Source: Pseudomonadota bacterium (lineage in GTDB: Bacteria; Pseudomonadota; Gammaproteobacteria; Burkholderiales; Burkholderiaceae_E). From it: a stretch of DNA of 64,000 bases. Location of the stretch: contig JAEWFA010000015.1 of assembly GCA_023389055.1 (NCBI GenBank), positions 1-64,000 on the forward strand, given 5' to 3'. Below are positions 9,437 through 17,411 of the stretch, piece by piece; positions within the stretch are counted from its first letter, which is position 1, and every line of letters starts with the position of its first letter. Under the pieces are notes generated by a model, which was not told the origin of the DNA, did no database searches, and worked only from the letters and a program-made list of their open reading frames with translations. The position numbers were made by a program, and so were the translations under genes.

Positions 9437-10318
9437 ATGTCGTCGAAGTCCGCTGCGGCTCTTTCCGGCTCCACCGGCACGGTGTCGCAGGGTGCCCATC
9501 TGCGCGTTGCGGCGGTGCAGATGGTTTCGTCGACGAGCGTCGACGAAAACCTCACGCGCGCGGCGGCGCTCATCGGCGAGGCTGCCGCTGCCGGCGCGCG
9601 GCTCATCGCCTTGCCCGAGCACTTCGCGCTGCTCGGTCGCAGCGATCGCGACAAGCTCGCGATCCGCGAAGCCGACGGCGACGGGCCGATCCAGCAGTTC
9701 CTCGCCGAGCAGGCAGCCGCCAGCGGCGTGTGGCTCGTCGGAGGAACGTTGCCGCTGTTCAGTCCGAATCCCGGCAAGGTGCTGAACACGAGCTTCGCCT
9801 ACGCGCCCGACGGCGTTCGCCGGGCCCGCTACGACAAGATCCACCTGTTCGGCTTCGAGCACGGGGAAGAGCGCTTCGACGAGGCGGCAACGATCGTTCC
9901 CGGGCGCACGCCGGTGGTGGTCGATATCGACATCGGCGCCGGCGGTGCAGCGGCGTGCTGGCGCGCCGGCCTGAGCGTGTGCTACGACCTGCGCTTCCCC
10001 GAGTTGTATCGGACGCTCGTTCCGGCGGACTTGATTCTCGTGCCTTCGGCCTTCACCTACACCACCGGGTCGGCGCATTGGGAAGTGCTGCTGCGTGCCC
10101 GGGCGATCGAGAACCAGTGCTACGTGCTGGCGCCGGCGCAGGGCGGGCGTCACGAGAACGGACGACGCACCTGGGGGCATTCGATGCTCGTCGACCCGTG
10201 GGGTGAAATCGTCGCGTTGCACGACGAAGGCGAGGGAATCGCCGTCGGCGACGTCGAGCGCGGCCGGCTGGACGCGGTGCGCGCGAGCATCCCGGCCCTC
10301 CGACATCGTGTCCTGTAG
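9437..10318 (+). CDS. carbon-nitrogen hydrolase (nitrilase superfamily)
   Basis: A 293-residue CN_hydrolase protein with the full Glu-Lys-Cys triad: E61 in LPEHF, K134 in YDKIHLF and C182 in SVCYDLRFPELYR. The last motif is typical of the Nit1/Nit2 omega-amidase branch, known to act on deaminated glutathione or omega-amides. The exact substrate here is not proven. The ATG at 9437 is chosen because GCAGGAG stands about 8 bp upstream. The gene lies 44 bp after yhdP and 9 bp before tldD, so the three are probably one operon. Confidence 0.92.
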   Translation: MSSKSAAALSGSTGTVSQGAHLRVAAVQMVSSTSVDENLTRAAALIGEAAAAGARLIALPEHFALLGRSDRDKLAIREADGDGPIQQFLAEQAAASGVWLVGGTLPLFSPNPGKVLNTSFAYAPDGVRRARYDKIHLFGFEHGEERFDEAATIVPGRTPVVVDIDIGAGGAAACWRAGLSVCYDLRFPELYRTLVPADLILVPSAFTYTTGSAHWEVLLRARAIENQCYVLAPAQGGRHENGRRTWGHSMLVDPWGEIVALHDEGEGIAVGDVERGRLDAVRASIPALRHRVL

Positions 10319-10327
10319 CATTCATTC

Positions 10328-11788
10328 ATGAAACTCGTCGAAACGCCTTTTCAGACGCTTGCGCTCGCGCGCTCGGTGCTTCTCGAACCCTACGGGCTCG
10401 ACGAATCGCATCTCGAGTCGGCGCTCGCCGAAATCTTTCATCATCGCGTCGACTACGCCGATCTCTATTTCCAGTTCACGCGCAGCGAGGGCTGGAGCCT
10501 GGAGGAAGGCATCGTCAAGTCCGGCAGCTTCTCCATCGACCAGGGTGTCGGCGTGCGCGCCGTCTCCGGCGAGAAGACGGCCTTCGCCTACTCGGACGTG
10601 ATCGGAGCCGACGCGCTGATGAATGCCGCGCATGCGGCGCGCACGATCGCTTCGCGCGGCGCAGGACGCGTCAAGGTTTCGGGTGCGCTCGTCCCGGGGC
10701 ACGGCCACGCGCTGTACGGCACCGACGACCCGATTCCCCGGATGGAGGCCACGCAGAAGGTCGCGCTGCTCGAGCGCGTCGAGCGCATGGCACGGGCGAA
10801 GGATTCGCGCGTGCGCCAGGTGATGGCCGGTCTTGCCGCCGAGTACGACGTCGTGCTGGTCGCTCGTTCCGACGGGCACATCGCGGCCGACGTACGTCCG
10901 CTCGTGCGGCTGTCGGTCAGCGTCATCGCCGAGCAGGGCGGACGGCGCGAGCAGGGGCACAGCGGCGGCGGCGGGCGCTTCGATTTCGACCATTTCGACG
11001 ACGAGCGGCTCGAGGGCTACGTCGATGAAGCGGTGCACGCCGCGCTCACGAACCTCGACGCGCGTGCGGCGCCCGCCGGAACGATGACCGTCGTGCTGGG
11101 GCCGGGCTGGCCCGGCGTGCTGCTGCACGAGGCGGTCGGCCACGGTCTCGAGGGCGATTTCAATCGCAAGCGCTCGTCGGTGTTCGCCGGGCGCATCGGC
11201 GAGCGCGTCGCCAGTCGCGGCGTCACTGTGGTCGACGACGGCACGCTGTCGCAGCGGCGCGGTTCGTTGAACGTCGACGACGAGGGCAACCCGACGCAGC
11301 GCAACGTGCTCATCGAGGACGGCATCCTGAAGGGTTACCTGCAGGATTCCCTCAACGCGCGCCTGATGAAGAGCGCCGTCACCGGCAACGGCCGGCGCGA
11401 GTCCTTCGCGCACCTGCCGATGCCGCGCATGACGAACACCTACATGCTGGCCGGCGAACGCGATCCGGCCGAGATCCTGGAATCGGTAGACCGCGGGCTC
11501 TACGCGGTGAACTTCGGCGGCGGACAGGTCGACATCACGAACGGCAAGTTCGTGTTCTCGGCGTCCGAGGCCTGGTGGATCGAAGGCGGACGGCTGCAAT
11601 ACCCGGTGAAGGGCGCCACCATCGTCGGCAACGGTCCTGACGCGTTGCAGCGCGTGACGATGATCGGCAACGACATGCGCCTCGACCCCGGCATCGGCGT
11701 CTGCGGCAAGGACGGCCAGAGCGTGCCGGTCGGCGTCGGCCAGCCGACGCTGCGCATCGAGCGGATGACCGTCGGCGGAACCGCCTGA
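10328..11788 (+). CDS. tldD: metalloprotease TldD
   Basis: This 486-residue peptidase of the U62/TldD-PmbA family carries the zinc motif HEAVGH (H267, E268, H272). In other bacteria TldD works with TldE (PmbA) to degrade unfolded peptides, for example in microcin B17 maturation and CcdA turnover. The TldE partner is not in this window. It follows the nitrilase gene after 9 bp. Its stop codon overlaps a possible CTG start of the next gene. Confidence 0.96.
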   Translation: MKLVETPFQTLALARSVLLEPYGLDESHLESALAEIFHHRVDYADLYFQFTRSEGWSLEEGIVKSGSFSIDQGVGVRAVSGEKTAFAYSDVIGADALMNAAHAARTIASRGAGRVKVSGALVPGHGHALYGTDDPIPRMEATQKVALLERVERMARAKDSRVRQVMAGLAAEYDVVLVARSDGHIAADVRPLVRLSVSVIAEQGGRREQGHSGGGGRFDFDHFDDERLEGYVDEAVHAALTNLDARAAPAGTMTVVLGPGWPGVLLHEAVGHGLEGDFNRKRSSVFAGRIGERVASRGVTVVDDGTLSQRRGSLNVDDEGNPTQRNVLIEDGILKGYLQDSLNARLMKSAVTGNGRRESFAHLPMPRMTNTYMLAGERDPAEILESVDRGLYAVNFGGGQVDITNGKFVFSASEAWWIEGGRLQYPVKGATIVGNGPDALQRVTMIGNDMRLDPGIGVCGKDGQSVPVGVGQPTLRIERMTVGGTA

Positions 11789-11847
11789 AGGCCAGCGCGC
11801 AGCCGTTCAGCCTGCGCCGGATCGCGCTGCCGGCCTTCGGGCCGTCG

Positions 11848-12993
11848 TTGCTGTTCGGCGTGGGCGAGGGCGCGATCCTGCCGGTCGTGCCGCTGACGGC
11901 GCGCGAGCTGGGCGCGTCGGTCTCGCAGGCCGCATTCGTCGTCGCGCTGATCGGCGTCGGCTCGCTCGTCAGCAACGTTCCGGCGTCGATGATCACCACG
12001 CGTTTCGGCGAGCGGCGCGCGATGGTCGCCGCCTCGCTGTGGGCTGCGCTCGCGATGCTGCTGTGCATGCTCGCGCGCGGGCTCGTCGTGTTCTCGCTGG
12101 CGATCCTGATGGTCGGCATGTCGGCGGCGGTCTTCAACCTGGCCCGGTTGAGCTGGCTCGCCGAGGCGGTTCCGGTGCAGTACCGCGCGCGCGCGCTTTC
12201 GACGCTCGGCGGCGTGTTGCGCATCGGCCTGTTCGTCGGTCCGTTCGCGGCAGCGGCGGCGATCCACGCCTTCGGCCCGCTCGCCGCCTACGGGCTGGGG
12301 ATCGTCGTGCTCGTCGTCGGCGCCCTCGTCGCCCGCTCGGTGGCCGACCTGCCGGCGCACCACGCCGGCGCGCTCGAGCGCGCGCCGTTGCGATTGGCGC
12401 AGGTGCTGCGCGAGCATCGCCGCGTCTTCGCGACGGTCGGGCTCGGAGTCGTACTGATCGCCGCGGTGCGCGCCTCGCGACAGGGGATCGTTCCGTTGTG
12501 GGCCGAGCACATCGGCCTGGGCGCGGCGAGCGTATCGCTGATCTACGGGCTGTCGAACGCCGTCGACATGCTCGTTTTCTATCCGGCGGGACGGCGCATG
12601 GACCTTCGCGGGCGCCGCGCCGTCGCGATCCCCTCGATGATGATCATGGGCGTCGCATTGCTCGTCGTTCCGTTCACGTACTCGGCACCGACGCTGCTTG
12701 CGGCGGCGATGCTGATCGGTTTCGGCAACGGAATCGGCTCGGGACTCGTGATGACGCTCGGCGTCGACCATGCGCCCGAACGGGGGCGCACGCAGTTCCT
12801 CGGTGTCTGGCGGCTGCTCTCGGACGTCGGCGCGACTTCGGGACCGGCGCTGCTGTCGGTGGCGGCCGTCGCGGCGCCGCTGGGGGCGGCGATCCTGGCG
12901 ATCGGCGGCATCGCGTTCGGTGGTGCGGCTGCCTTCTCGCGCTGGGTGCCGCATCCAGGCGCCAATACGCTCGGGGCGCGGCCCGACTCCTGA
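11848..12993 (+). CDS. MFS transporter
   Basis: A major facilitator family membrane protein with about 12 segments (381 residues from the TTG at 11848). The conserved hydrophobic first segment clearly begins upstream of this TTG: residues resembling RRIALPAFGPSLLFGVGEGA are encoded in frame from about 11815. No ATG, GTG or TTG lies between there and the tldD coding end. The true start may therefore be the CTG at 11785, which overlaps the tldD stop as CTGA, or an earlier codon inside tldD. Substrate unknown; probably co-transcribed with tldD. Confidence 0.8.
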   Translation: MLFGVGEGAILPVVPLTARELGASVSQAAFVVALIGVGSLVSNVPASMITTRFGERRAMVAASLWAALAMLLCMLARGLVVFSLAILMVGMSAAVFNLARLSWLAEAVPVQYRARALSTLGGVLRIGLFVGPFAAAAAIHAFGPLAAYGLGIVVLVVGALVARSVADLPAHHAGALERAPLRLAQVLREHRRVFATVGLGVVLIAAVRASRQGIVPLWAEHIGLGAASVSLIYGLSNAVDMLVFYPAGRRMDLRGRRAVAIPSMMIMGVALLVVPFTYSAPTLLAAAMLIGFGNGIGSGLVMTLGVDHAPERGRTQFLGVWRLLSDVGATSGPALLSVAAVAAPLGAAILAIGGIAFGGAAAFSRWVPHPGANTLGARPDS

Positions 12994-13043
12994 GGCCGGC
13001 CCCCGGGAGCCGATGCGCCGTTGTCTCCCGTTGTTCCTTCCGG

Positions 13044-13072
13044 TTGCAGCCTGGCAAAGGCCGACGTACACT
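13044..13072 (+). promoter_or_regulatory. sigma-70 promoter for the aroG leader transcript
   Basis: TTGCAG (13044-13049) and TACACT (13067-13072) are separated by exactly 17 bp, a good housekeeping promoter. Transcription would start near 13079, at or next to the leader-peptide ATG, so the leader mRNA may be nearly leaderless. Confidence 0.6.
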
Positions 13073-13078
13073 GTTTCG

Positions 13079-13234
13079 ATGCTGCACTGCAAACAAGCTG
13101 AACGAGCATTCGCTGCCCCGGCCGCGGGTTCTTCGGCTGGCCGTGCCGATTCTTCGGCGGGCCGATTTACGCGCTTCTTCTTCCACTTTCCCTGCAGCTG
13201 GCGGGGCGAGTCGGCGGTGCGCGCAAGTAGCTGA
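13079..13234 (+). CDS. putative Phe-rich leader peptide of aroG
   Basis: A 51-codon reading frame lies between the promoter and the DAHP synthase gene. Codons 30-37 read Phe-Thr-Arg-Phe-Phe-Phe-His-Phe, five Phe in eight codons, and a single Trp codon follows at 13199. The pattern resembles the E. coli PheL leader peptide. It is followed by an intrinsic terminator (13260-13288) and then aroG. No Shine-Dalgarno sequence precedes the ATG at 13079, so the start could be leaderless. The peptide probably has no function beyond sensing charged tRNA-Phe. This is inferred from arrangement and was not found by homology search. Confidence 0.6.
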   Translation: MLHCKQAERAFAAPAAGSSAGRADSSAGRFTRFFFHFPCSWRGESAVRASS

Positions 13235-13288
13235 GCAGCGAACTACCGAATTCCACGAACCGCCGGCAGTGTCCGGCGGTTTTTTTTT
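13161..13288 (+). promoter_or_regulatory. transcription attenuator (anti-terminator and terminator segments)
   Basis: Segment 1 (GCCGA, 13161-13165, just before the Phe codons) can pair with segment 2 (TCGGC, 13211-13215). Segment 2 as TCGGCGGT (13211-13218) can instead pair over 8 bp, with one G-U, with segment 3 ACCGCCGG (13259-13266). Segment 3 otherwise forms the terminator stem. A ribosome stalled at Phe codons 13166-13189 would cover segment 1 and favour the anti-terminator. This is the classic amino-acid attenuation layout. Pairings were found by eye and energies were not computed. Confidence 0.55.
13260..13288 (+). terminator. intrinsic terminator in the aroG leader
   Basis: Stem CCGCCGG / CCGGCGG (7 bp, perfect) with loop CAGTGT, followed by nine T residues (13280-13288). 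It stands only 12 bp before the aroG ATG, so it must act as a regulated terminator rather than a gene end. Confidence 0.85.
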
Positions 13289-13299
13289 GGCGTTTCACC

Positions 13300-14433
13300 A
13301 TGACCCACAGCACCGACGACCTCCGCATCCGCGCAATCAAGGAACTGGCTCCGCCGTCGCACCTGTTGCGCGAGTTCGCGATCGACGCGGTGGCGGCCCA
13401 GACAACCTATGAATCGCGACGATCGATCCATCGCATCCTGCACGGCGAGGAGGACCGCCTGATCGTCGTCGTCGGGCCGTGCTCGATCCACGATCCCGCC
13501 GCAGCGCGCGAATACGCGAAGCGGCTCGTCGAGCAGCGCAGGCGCCTGGCCGGCGAACTGGAAGTGGTGATGCGCGTGTACTTCGAGAAGCCGCGAACGA
13601 CCGTAGGATGGAAGGGCCTCATCAACGATCCGGATCTCGACAACAGTTTCGACATCAACAAGGGGCTGCGCATCGCGCGCGAGCTGCTTCTCGACATCAC
13701 GCGCATGGGGCTGCCGGCCGGCACGGAGTTCCTCGACATGATCACGCCGCAGTACTACGCGGACCTCATCTCGTGGGGCGCGATCGGCGCGCGTACGACG
13801 GAATCGCAGGTTCATCGCGAGCTCGCCTCCGGGTTGTCGTGCCCCGTCGGCTTCAAGAACGGCACCGACGGCAACCTGCGCATCGCCTTCGATGCGATCA
13901 AGGCGGCGTCGCAGTCGCACCACTTCCTGTCGGTCACCAAGGGCGGACACTCGGCGATCGTCTCGACGAACGGCAACGACGACTGCCACGTGATCCTGCG
14001 CGGCGGCAGGCACCCGAACTACGACGCGGCGAGCGTCGATGCCGCGTGTCGCGCAGCGGCTGCCGAAGGGCTTGCTTGCCGATTGATGATCGATGCGAGC
14101 CACGGCAACAGCCAGAAGCGTCCGGAGAACCAGATTCCGGTTGCGACGGCGGTTGCCGCGCAGGTCGCTGCAGGCGACTCGCGCATCGTCGGCGTCATGA
14201 TCGAAAGCCACCTGCAGGCGGGTCGACAGGATCTCGTCGAACGCGGCGCGCTTCGCTACGGACAGAGCATCACCGACGGATGCATCGGCTGGGACGAAAG
14301 CGTGGACCTGCTCGACAAGCTCGCCGAATCGGTGCGCGCTCGTCGATGCGCGGTCGAGGGTGAAGCCGCCCGTTCGTCGGGCGGGGCCTCCCTGCAACGC
14401 ACGGCCGCGATGCGCTGCATCGATCCGAGTTGA
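13300..14433 (+). CDS. aroG: 3-deoxy-7-phosphoheptulonate synthase, class I
   Basis: This 377-residue DAHP synthase condenses phosphoenolpyruvate and erythrose-4-phosphate, the first step of the shikimate pathway. It shows VVVGPCSIHD, the active-site region YFEKPRTTVGWKGL, GFKNGTDG and the metal-binding DASHGNSQK. The fold is that of the AroF/G/H group, which is inhibited by aromatic amino acids. A phenylalanine-coded attenuator lies directly upstream, which suggests the Phe-regulated isozyme. The C-terminal tail of about 25 residues is Ala/Arg-rich and longer than usual. The upstream terminator ends 11 bp before the ATG. Confidence 0.95.
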   Translation: MTHSTDDLRIRAIKELAPPSHLLREFAIDAVAAQTTYESRRSIHRILHGEEDRLIVVVGPCSIHDPAAAREYAKRLVEQRRRLAGELEVVMRVYFEKPRTTVGWKGLINDPDLDNSFDINKGLRIARELLLDITRMGLPAGTEFLDMITPQYYADLISWGAIGARTTESQVHRELASGLSCPVGFKNGTDGNLRIAFDAIKAASQSHHFLSVTKGGHSAIVSTNGNDDCHVILRGGRHPNYDAASVDAACRAAAAEGLACRLMIDASHGNSQKRPENQIPVATAVAAQVAAGDSRIVGVMIESHLQAGRQDLVERGALRYGQSITDGCIGWDESVDLLDKLAESVRARRCAVEGEAARSSGGASLQRTAAMRCIDPS

Positions 14434-14531
14434 CCGGCACGCGCGTCGAGACCCGCGCAAGCTCCATCCGTCGGAAAAAGCCCGAAGCGTGCGCCGCGCG
14501 ATGCGCGCCGCGCGGTAGGCGCCGTTTACCA

Positions 14532-14540
14532 TGCTATAAA
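14532..14540 (+). promoter_or_regulatory. extended -10 promoter of the cyclic-nucleotide-binding gene
   Basis: TGCTATAAA, an extended -10 element, stands 26 bp before the ATG at 14566. The upstream TTTACC is too close to be a -35. Based on sequence match only. Confidence 0.4.
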
Positions 14541-14565
14541 CATTGCAGTGTTCCGGAGGAATTCG

Positions 14566-15159
14566 ATGGAAGCGGTGAAAGGCGGATCAGCGCCCGAATC
14601 AGCGTCGAGCGCATCGGCCCCCGCGCGGCGAACGCCTCATGAAAGGCTGCTCGCAGTGGGCCTGAAACCCGTCGGACGCGCCAGCGACTTCGCCGACCAG
14701 ATCCACGGCCTGATGGCGAAGACGCCGCTGTTCTCGGGGCTCGACATCGACGAGACCCGCAAGCTCGGCACGTTCATGTACGTCTACGAAGCGCCCCCCG
14801 GCATCACGATCATCAACGAGGGCGAGACGGGCGACTTCATGATGCTGCTGATGCAGGGCATGGTCGACGTCCTGCGTCGCAACCGGTACAACTACCCGTC
14901 GCGCATCGCCGTCGCGCACGCCGGCCATTCGCTGGGCGAGATGTCGATGTTCGACGGCGAGCCGCGCTTCGCGTCGTGCGTCACCCTCGAGAGCAGCCGC
15001 ATCGCAGTGCTCACTCGCGACGCGCTGATGCTGGTGCTCGGCGACGAGCCCGCGCTCGGCAACAAGATCCTGCTCAAGCTCGTGCAGCTGCTCTCCGAGC
15101 GGCTGCGCCAGACGAGCGCCAAGCTCGTCTCGTATCTGGAGGCGGCGAGGGATGCGTGA
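14566..15159 (+). CDS. cyclic-nucleotide-binding domain protein without HTH
   Basis: A 197-residue protein with a Crp/Fnr-type cNMP-binding beta-barrel from about 50 to 165 (LFSGLDIDETRKLGTFM, then GETGDFMMLLMQG and LGEMSMFDGEPR). The usual C-terminal DNA-binding helix-turn-helix is missing; the chain ends in a helical tail. It is therefore probably not a transcription factor by itself. The phosphate-binding cassette is partly preserved, but ligand binding cannot be judged. The ATG at 14566 follows a good GGAGGA site at 5 bp, and an in-frame GTG at 14548 is less likely. Neighbours give no clear clue. Confidence 0.8.
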   Translation: MEAVKGGSAPESASSASAPARRTPHERLLAVGLKPVGRASDFADQIHGLMAKTPLFSGLDIDETRKLGTFMYVYEAPPGITIINEGETGDFMMLLMQGMVDVLRRNRYNYPSRIAVAHAGHSLGEMSMFDGEPRFASCVTLESSRIAVLTRDALMLVLGDEPALGNKILLKLVQLLSERLRQTSAKLVSYLEAARDA

Positions 15160-15166
15160 TCGAGGA

Positions 15167-15257
15167 GGTAAAGGGTAAAGGGTGAAGGGTGAAGGGCGCC
15201 GAGCCGGCTTCCCGTATCGGGGCTTTTCCCCTTCACCCTTCACCCTTGACCCTTCAC
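15167..15257. repeat. palindromic heptamer-repeat element, copy 1
   Basis: The left arm is four near-perfect copies of GGTAAAG/GGTGAAG. The central part contains CGAGCCGGCT. The right arm is four complementary CCTTCAC-type units. A second copy with the same core and the same heptamers lies at 43316-43413. The arms can form a long hairpin. The element lies between the cyclic-nucleotide-binding gene and the convergent cobalamin adenosyltransferase gene. No coding role is seen. Confidence 0.8.
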
Positions 15258-15259
15258 GG

Positions 15260-15286
15260 GATCGGGCGCGCTCAGCGCGCCCGATC
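15260..15286 (-). other. perfect 12-bp hairpin with a stop codon as its loop
   Basis: GATCGGGCGCGC (15260-15271) and GCGCGCCCGATC (15275-15286) are exact inverse complements. The 3-base loop (15272-15274) is the stop codon of the minus-strand adenosyltransferase gene. It has no T-tract, so a role in RNA stability or Rho-dependent ending is more likely than intrinsic termination. Confidence 0.7.
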
Positions 15287-15823
15287 CTTCTGCCACATCA
15301 CGTCACCCACGCCGGCGTGCCGATTCAGCACTCTTGACAGCACGAAGAGCAGGTCCGACAGCCGGTTCAGGTAGCGGCGGCAATCCGGGCGGATCTCTTC
15401 GGCATTGCCCAGCGCGACGACCGCACGCTCGGCGCGTCGGCACACGGTGCGCGCCAGGTGCGCAAAGGCGGCGGCGCGCGAGCCGCCGGGCAGCACGAAC
15501 TCCTGCAGGCGTGACAGCGCCGCGTTGTGCTCGTCGAGCAGCGCGTCGAGCTTGGCGACCTGCGTCTCGTGCAGGTTCTCGAAACCGGGGATGCACAGCT
15601 CGCCGCCGAGGTCGAACAGATCGTGCTGGATGCCGATCAGTTGCTCGTGCACGGCGTCGGGCATCGGCTCGGTGAGCAGTACGCCGATCGTCGAGTTCAG
15701 CTCGTCGACCTGGCCGATCGCCTCGATGCGCGGGCCGTCCTTGCTCGTGCGCTTGCCGTTGCCCAGGCCGGTCGTGCCGTCGTCGCCGGTGCGCGTGGCG
15801 ATCTTCGACAGTCGATATCCCAT
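15272..15823 (-). CDS. cob(I)yrinic acid a,c-diamide adenosyltransferase (PduO type)
   Basis: This 183-residue protein transfers the adenosyl group of ATP to cob(I)alamin. It belongs to the PduO-type family by the N-terminal YTRTGDDGTTGL-like ATP loop (here ATRTGDDGTTGLGNG), IEAIGQVDELNS, and the C-terminal RRYLNRLSDLLFVLSR. The length is standard. The ATG at 15823 follows AAAGGAG. It is divergent from the FAD oxidase at 15959. Its stop codon sits in the loop of a perfect hairpin beside the heptamer-repeat element. Confidence 0.93.
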   Translation of the reverse strand: MGYRLSKIATRTGDDGTTGLGNGKRTSKDGPRIEAIGQVDELNSTIGVLLTEPMPDAVHEQLIGIQHDLFDLGGELCIPGFENLHETQVAKLDALLDEHNAALSRLQEFVLPGGSRAAAFAHLARTVCRRAERAVVALGNAEEIRPDCRRYLNRLSDLLFVLSRVLNRHAGVGDVMWQKDRAR

Positions 15824-15958
15824 CGTTGCCGCTCCTTTCGTGATCGTTCGAGTGTATCGCCGAGCGATTACCGGGGCGTTCGGGATACCATTTCCCTCGA
15901 GACCGGCATCGGGCGCCTGCGCGCCCGGCCGCGGCCCGGCCCCTTGCGAAGAATTGCC

Positions 15959-17371
15959 ATGAACAGCCCCACGATCGTTGCCGATGCGTTGAAGCGTCCC
16001 TTCCCCGACGCGCTCGCCGACGCGCTGCGCGAGCGTTTCGGCGATCGCTTCAGTACCGCTGCGGCGGTTTGCGAGCATCACGGCCGCGACGAATCGCCTT
16101 TCCCGCCGACCCCGCCCGACGCCGTCGTCTTCGCGCACGGCACCGACGACGTGGCCCAGGCCGTGCGCCTGTGCCGCGAGCATCGCGTGCCGGTCATCGC
16201 CTACGGCGTCGGCTCGTCGCTCGAGGGGCATCTGCTGGCGGTTCGAGGCGGTCTCTCGATCGACCTGTCGCAGATGAACCGGGTGCTGGCCGTCCAGCCC
16301 GAAGACCTCACCGCCACCGTGCAGGCGGGCGTCACCCGCGTGCAGTTGAACGACGAGCTGAAGGGCACGGGGTTCTTCTTCCCGATCGATCCCGGGGCGA
16401 ATGCGAGTTTGGGCGGCATGGCTGCCACGCGCGCTTCGGGCACCAACGCGGTGCGCTACGGCACGATGCGCGAGAACGTGCTCGGCCTGACCGTCGTCAC
16501 GGCAGAGGGCAAGGTGATCCGCACCGCCGGGCGCGCGAAGAAGTCGGCGGCGGGCTACGACCTGACGCGGCTTTTCGTCGGCTCCGAGGGGACGCTGGGC
16601 ATCATCACCGAGGTCACCGTGAGGCTGTATCCGGTGCCCGAGGCGATGTCGGCGGCGGTGGTCAGTTTCCCGAGCCTGGCGTCGGCGATCGACGCGGTGA
16701 TCCAGATCATCCAGATGGGCGTGCCGGTGGCGCGTTGCGAGTACGTCTGCGATCGCACGATCCGTGCGATCAACGCGCACAGCCACACCACGTTGCGCGA
16801 GGCGCACACGCTGTTCTTCGAGTTCCACGGAAGCGAATCGTCGGTGCACGAGCAGGCCGAACTCGCGCAGCAGATGGCGCGCGAGCACGGCGGCGAGGAC
16901 TTCGAATGGGCCACGCGACCGGAAGATCGCACCCGCCTGTGGACGGCGCGCCACAACGCCTATTTCGCCGGGCTGCAGGTGCGTCCGGGCTCCCGCGCGA
17001 TCACCACCGACACCTGCGTGCCGATCTCCCGGCTCAGCGAGTCGATCACCGGTGCGCGGCGCATCCTCGACACCGCCCGCTTCCCGACATTGATCGTCGG
17101 TCACGTCGGCGACGGCAACTTCCACTCGATGCTCCTCGTCGACCCCGATGACGCGGTGGAGATGGCCGAGGCCGAGCGCCTGAACGACGAGATCGTGCGG
17201 CTCGCGCTGTCGATGGACGGAACCTGCACCGGCGAGCACGGCGTCGGCCTGCACAAGATGGGCTTTCTCGAGGAGGAGGCCGGCGAGGACGCCATCGACC
17301 TGATGCGCCGGATCAAGCGCGCGCTCGACCCCGACGATATCCTCAACCCCGGGAAGATCTTCCGGCTATAG
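15959..17371 (+). CDS. FAD-linked 2-hydroxyacid dehydrogenase (D-lactate/glycolate type)
   Basis: A 470-residue flavoprotein with an FAD_binding_4 domain (about 55-190; YGVGSSLEGH, PGANASLGGMAA, GSEGTLGI) and a C-terminal FAD-oxidase domain (GHVGDGNFH near 380, GTCTGEHGVG near 420, DILNPGKIF at the end). The closest family is the D-lactate dehydrogenase (cytochrome) group, which oxidises D-2-hydroxyacids and passes electrons to cytochrome c or quinone. The substrate is not certain. It differs from the GlcD at 29681, which sits with GlcE and GlcF. Start is the ATG at 15959. Confidence 0.88.
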   Translation: MNSPTIVADALKRPFPDALADALRERFGDRFSTAAAVCEHHGRDESPFPPTPPDAVVFAHGTDDVAQAVRLCREHRVPVIAYGVGSSLEGHLLAVRGGLSIDLSQMNRVLAVQPEDLTATVQAGVTRVQLNDELKGTGFFFPIDPGANASLGGMAATRASGTNAVRYGTMRENVLGLTVVTAEGKVIRTAGRAKKSAAGYDLTRLFVGSEGTLGIITEVTVRLYPVPEAMSAAVVSFPSLASAIDAVIQIIQMGVPVARCEYVCDRTIRAINAHSHTTLREAHTLFFEFHGSESSVHEQAELAQQMAREHGGEDFEWATRPEDRTRLWTARHNAYFAGLQVRPGSRAITTDTCVPISRLSESITGARRILDTARFPTLIVGHVGDGNFHSMLLVDPDDAVEMAEAERLNDEIVRLALSMDGTCTGEHGVGLHKMGFLEEEAGEDAIDLMRRIKRALDPDDILNPGKIFRL

Positions 17372-17411
17372 AGACGGTTGGCGCGGGCGGTCCGCCGCGA
17401 GGAGAGTGCCG

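Noticed and set aside
14367..14386. Hairpin CCGCCCG / CGGGCGG near the aroG 3' end as a regulatory site
   Set aside because: It lies inside the coding frame, lacks a T-tract and is expected by chance in such GC-rich sequence.
15167..15257. Heptamer repeats as a CRISPR array or coding repeat
   Set aside because: Units are 7 bp, have no spacers and are arranged as two complementary arms; no cas genes are near.
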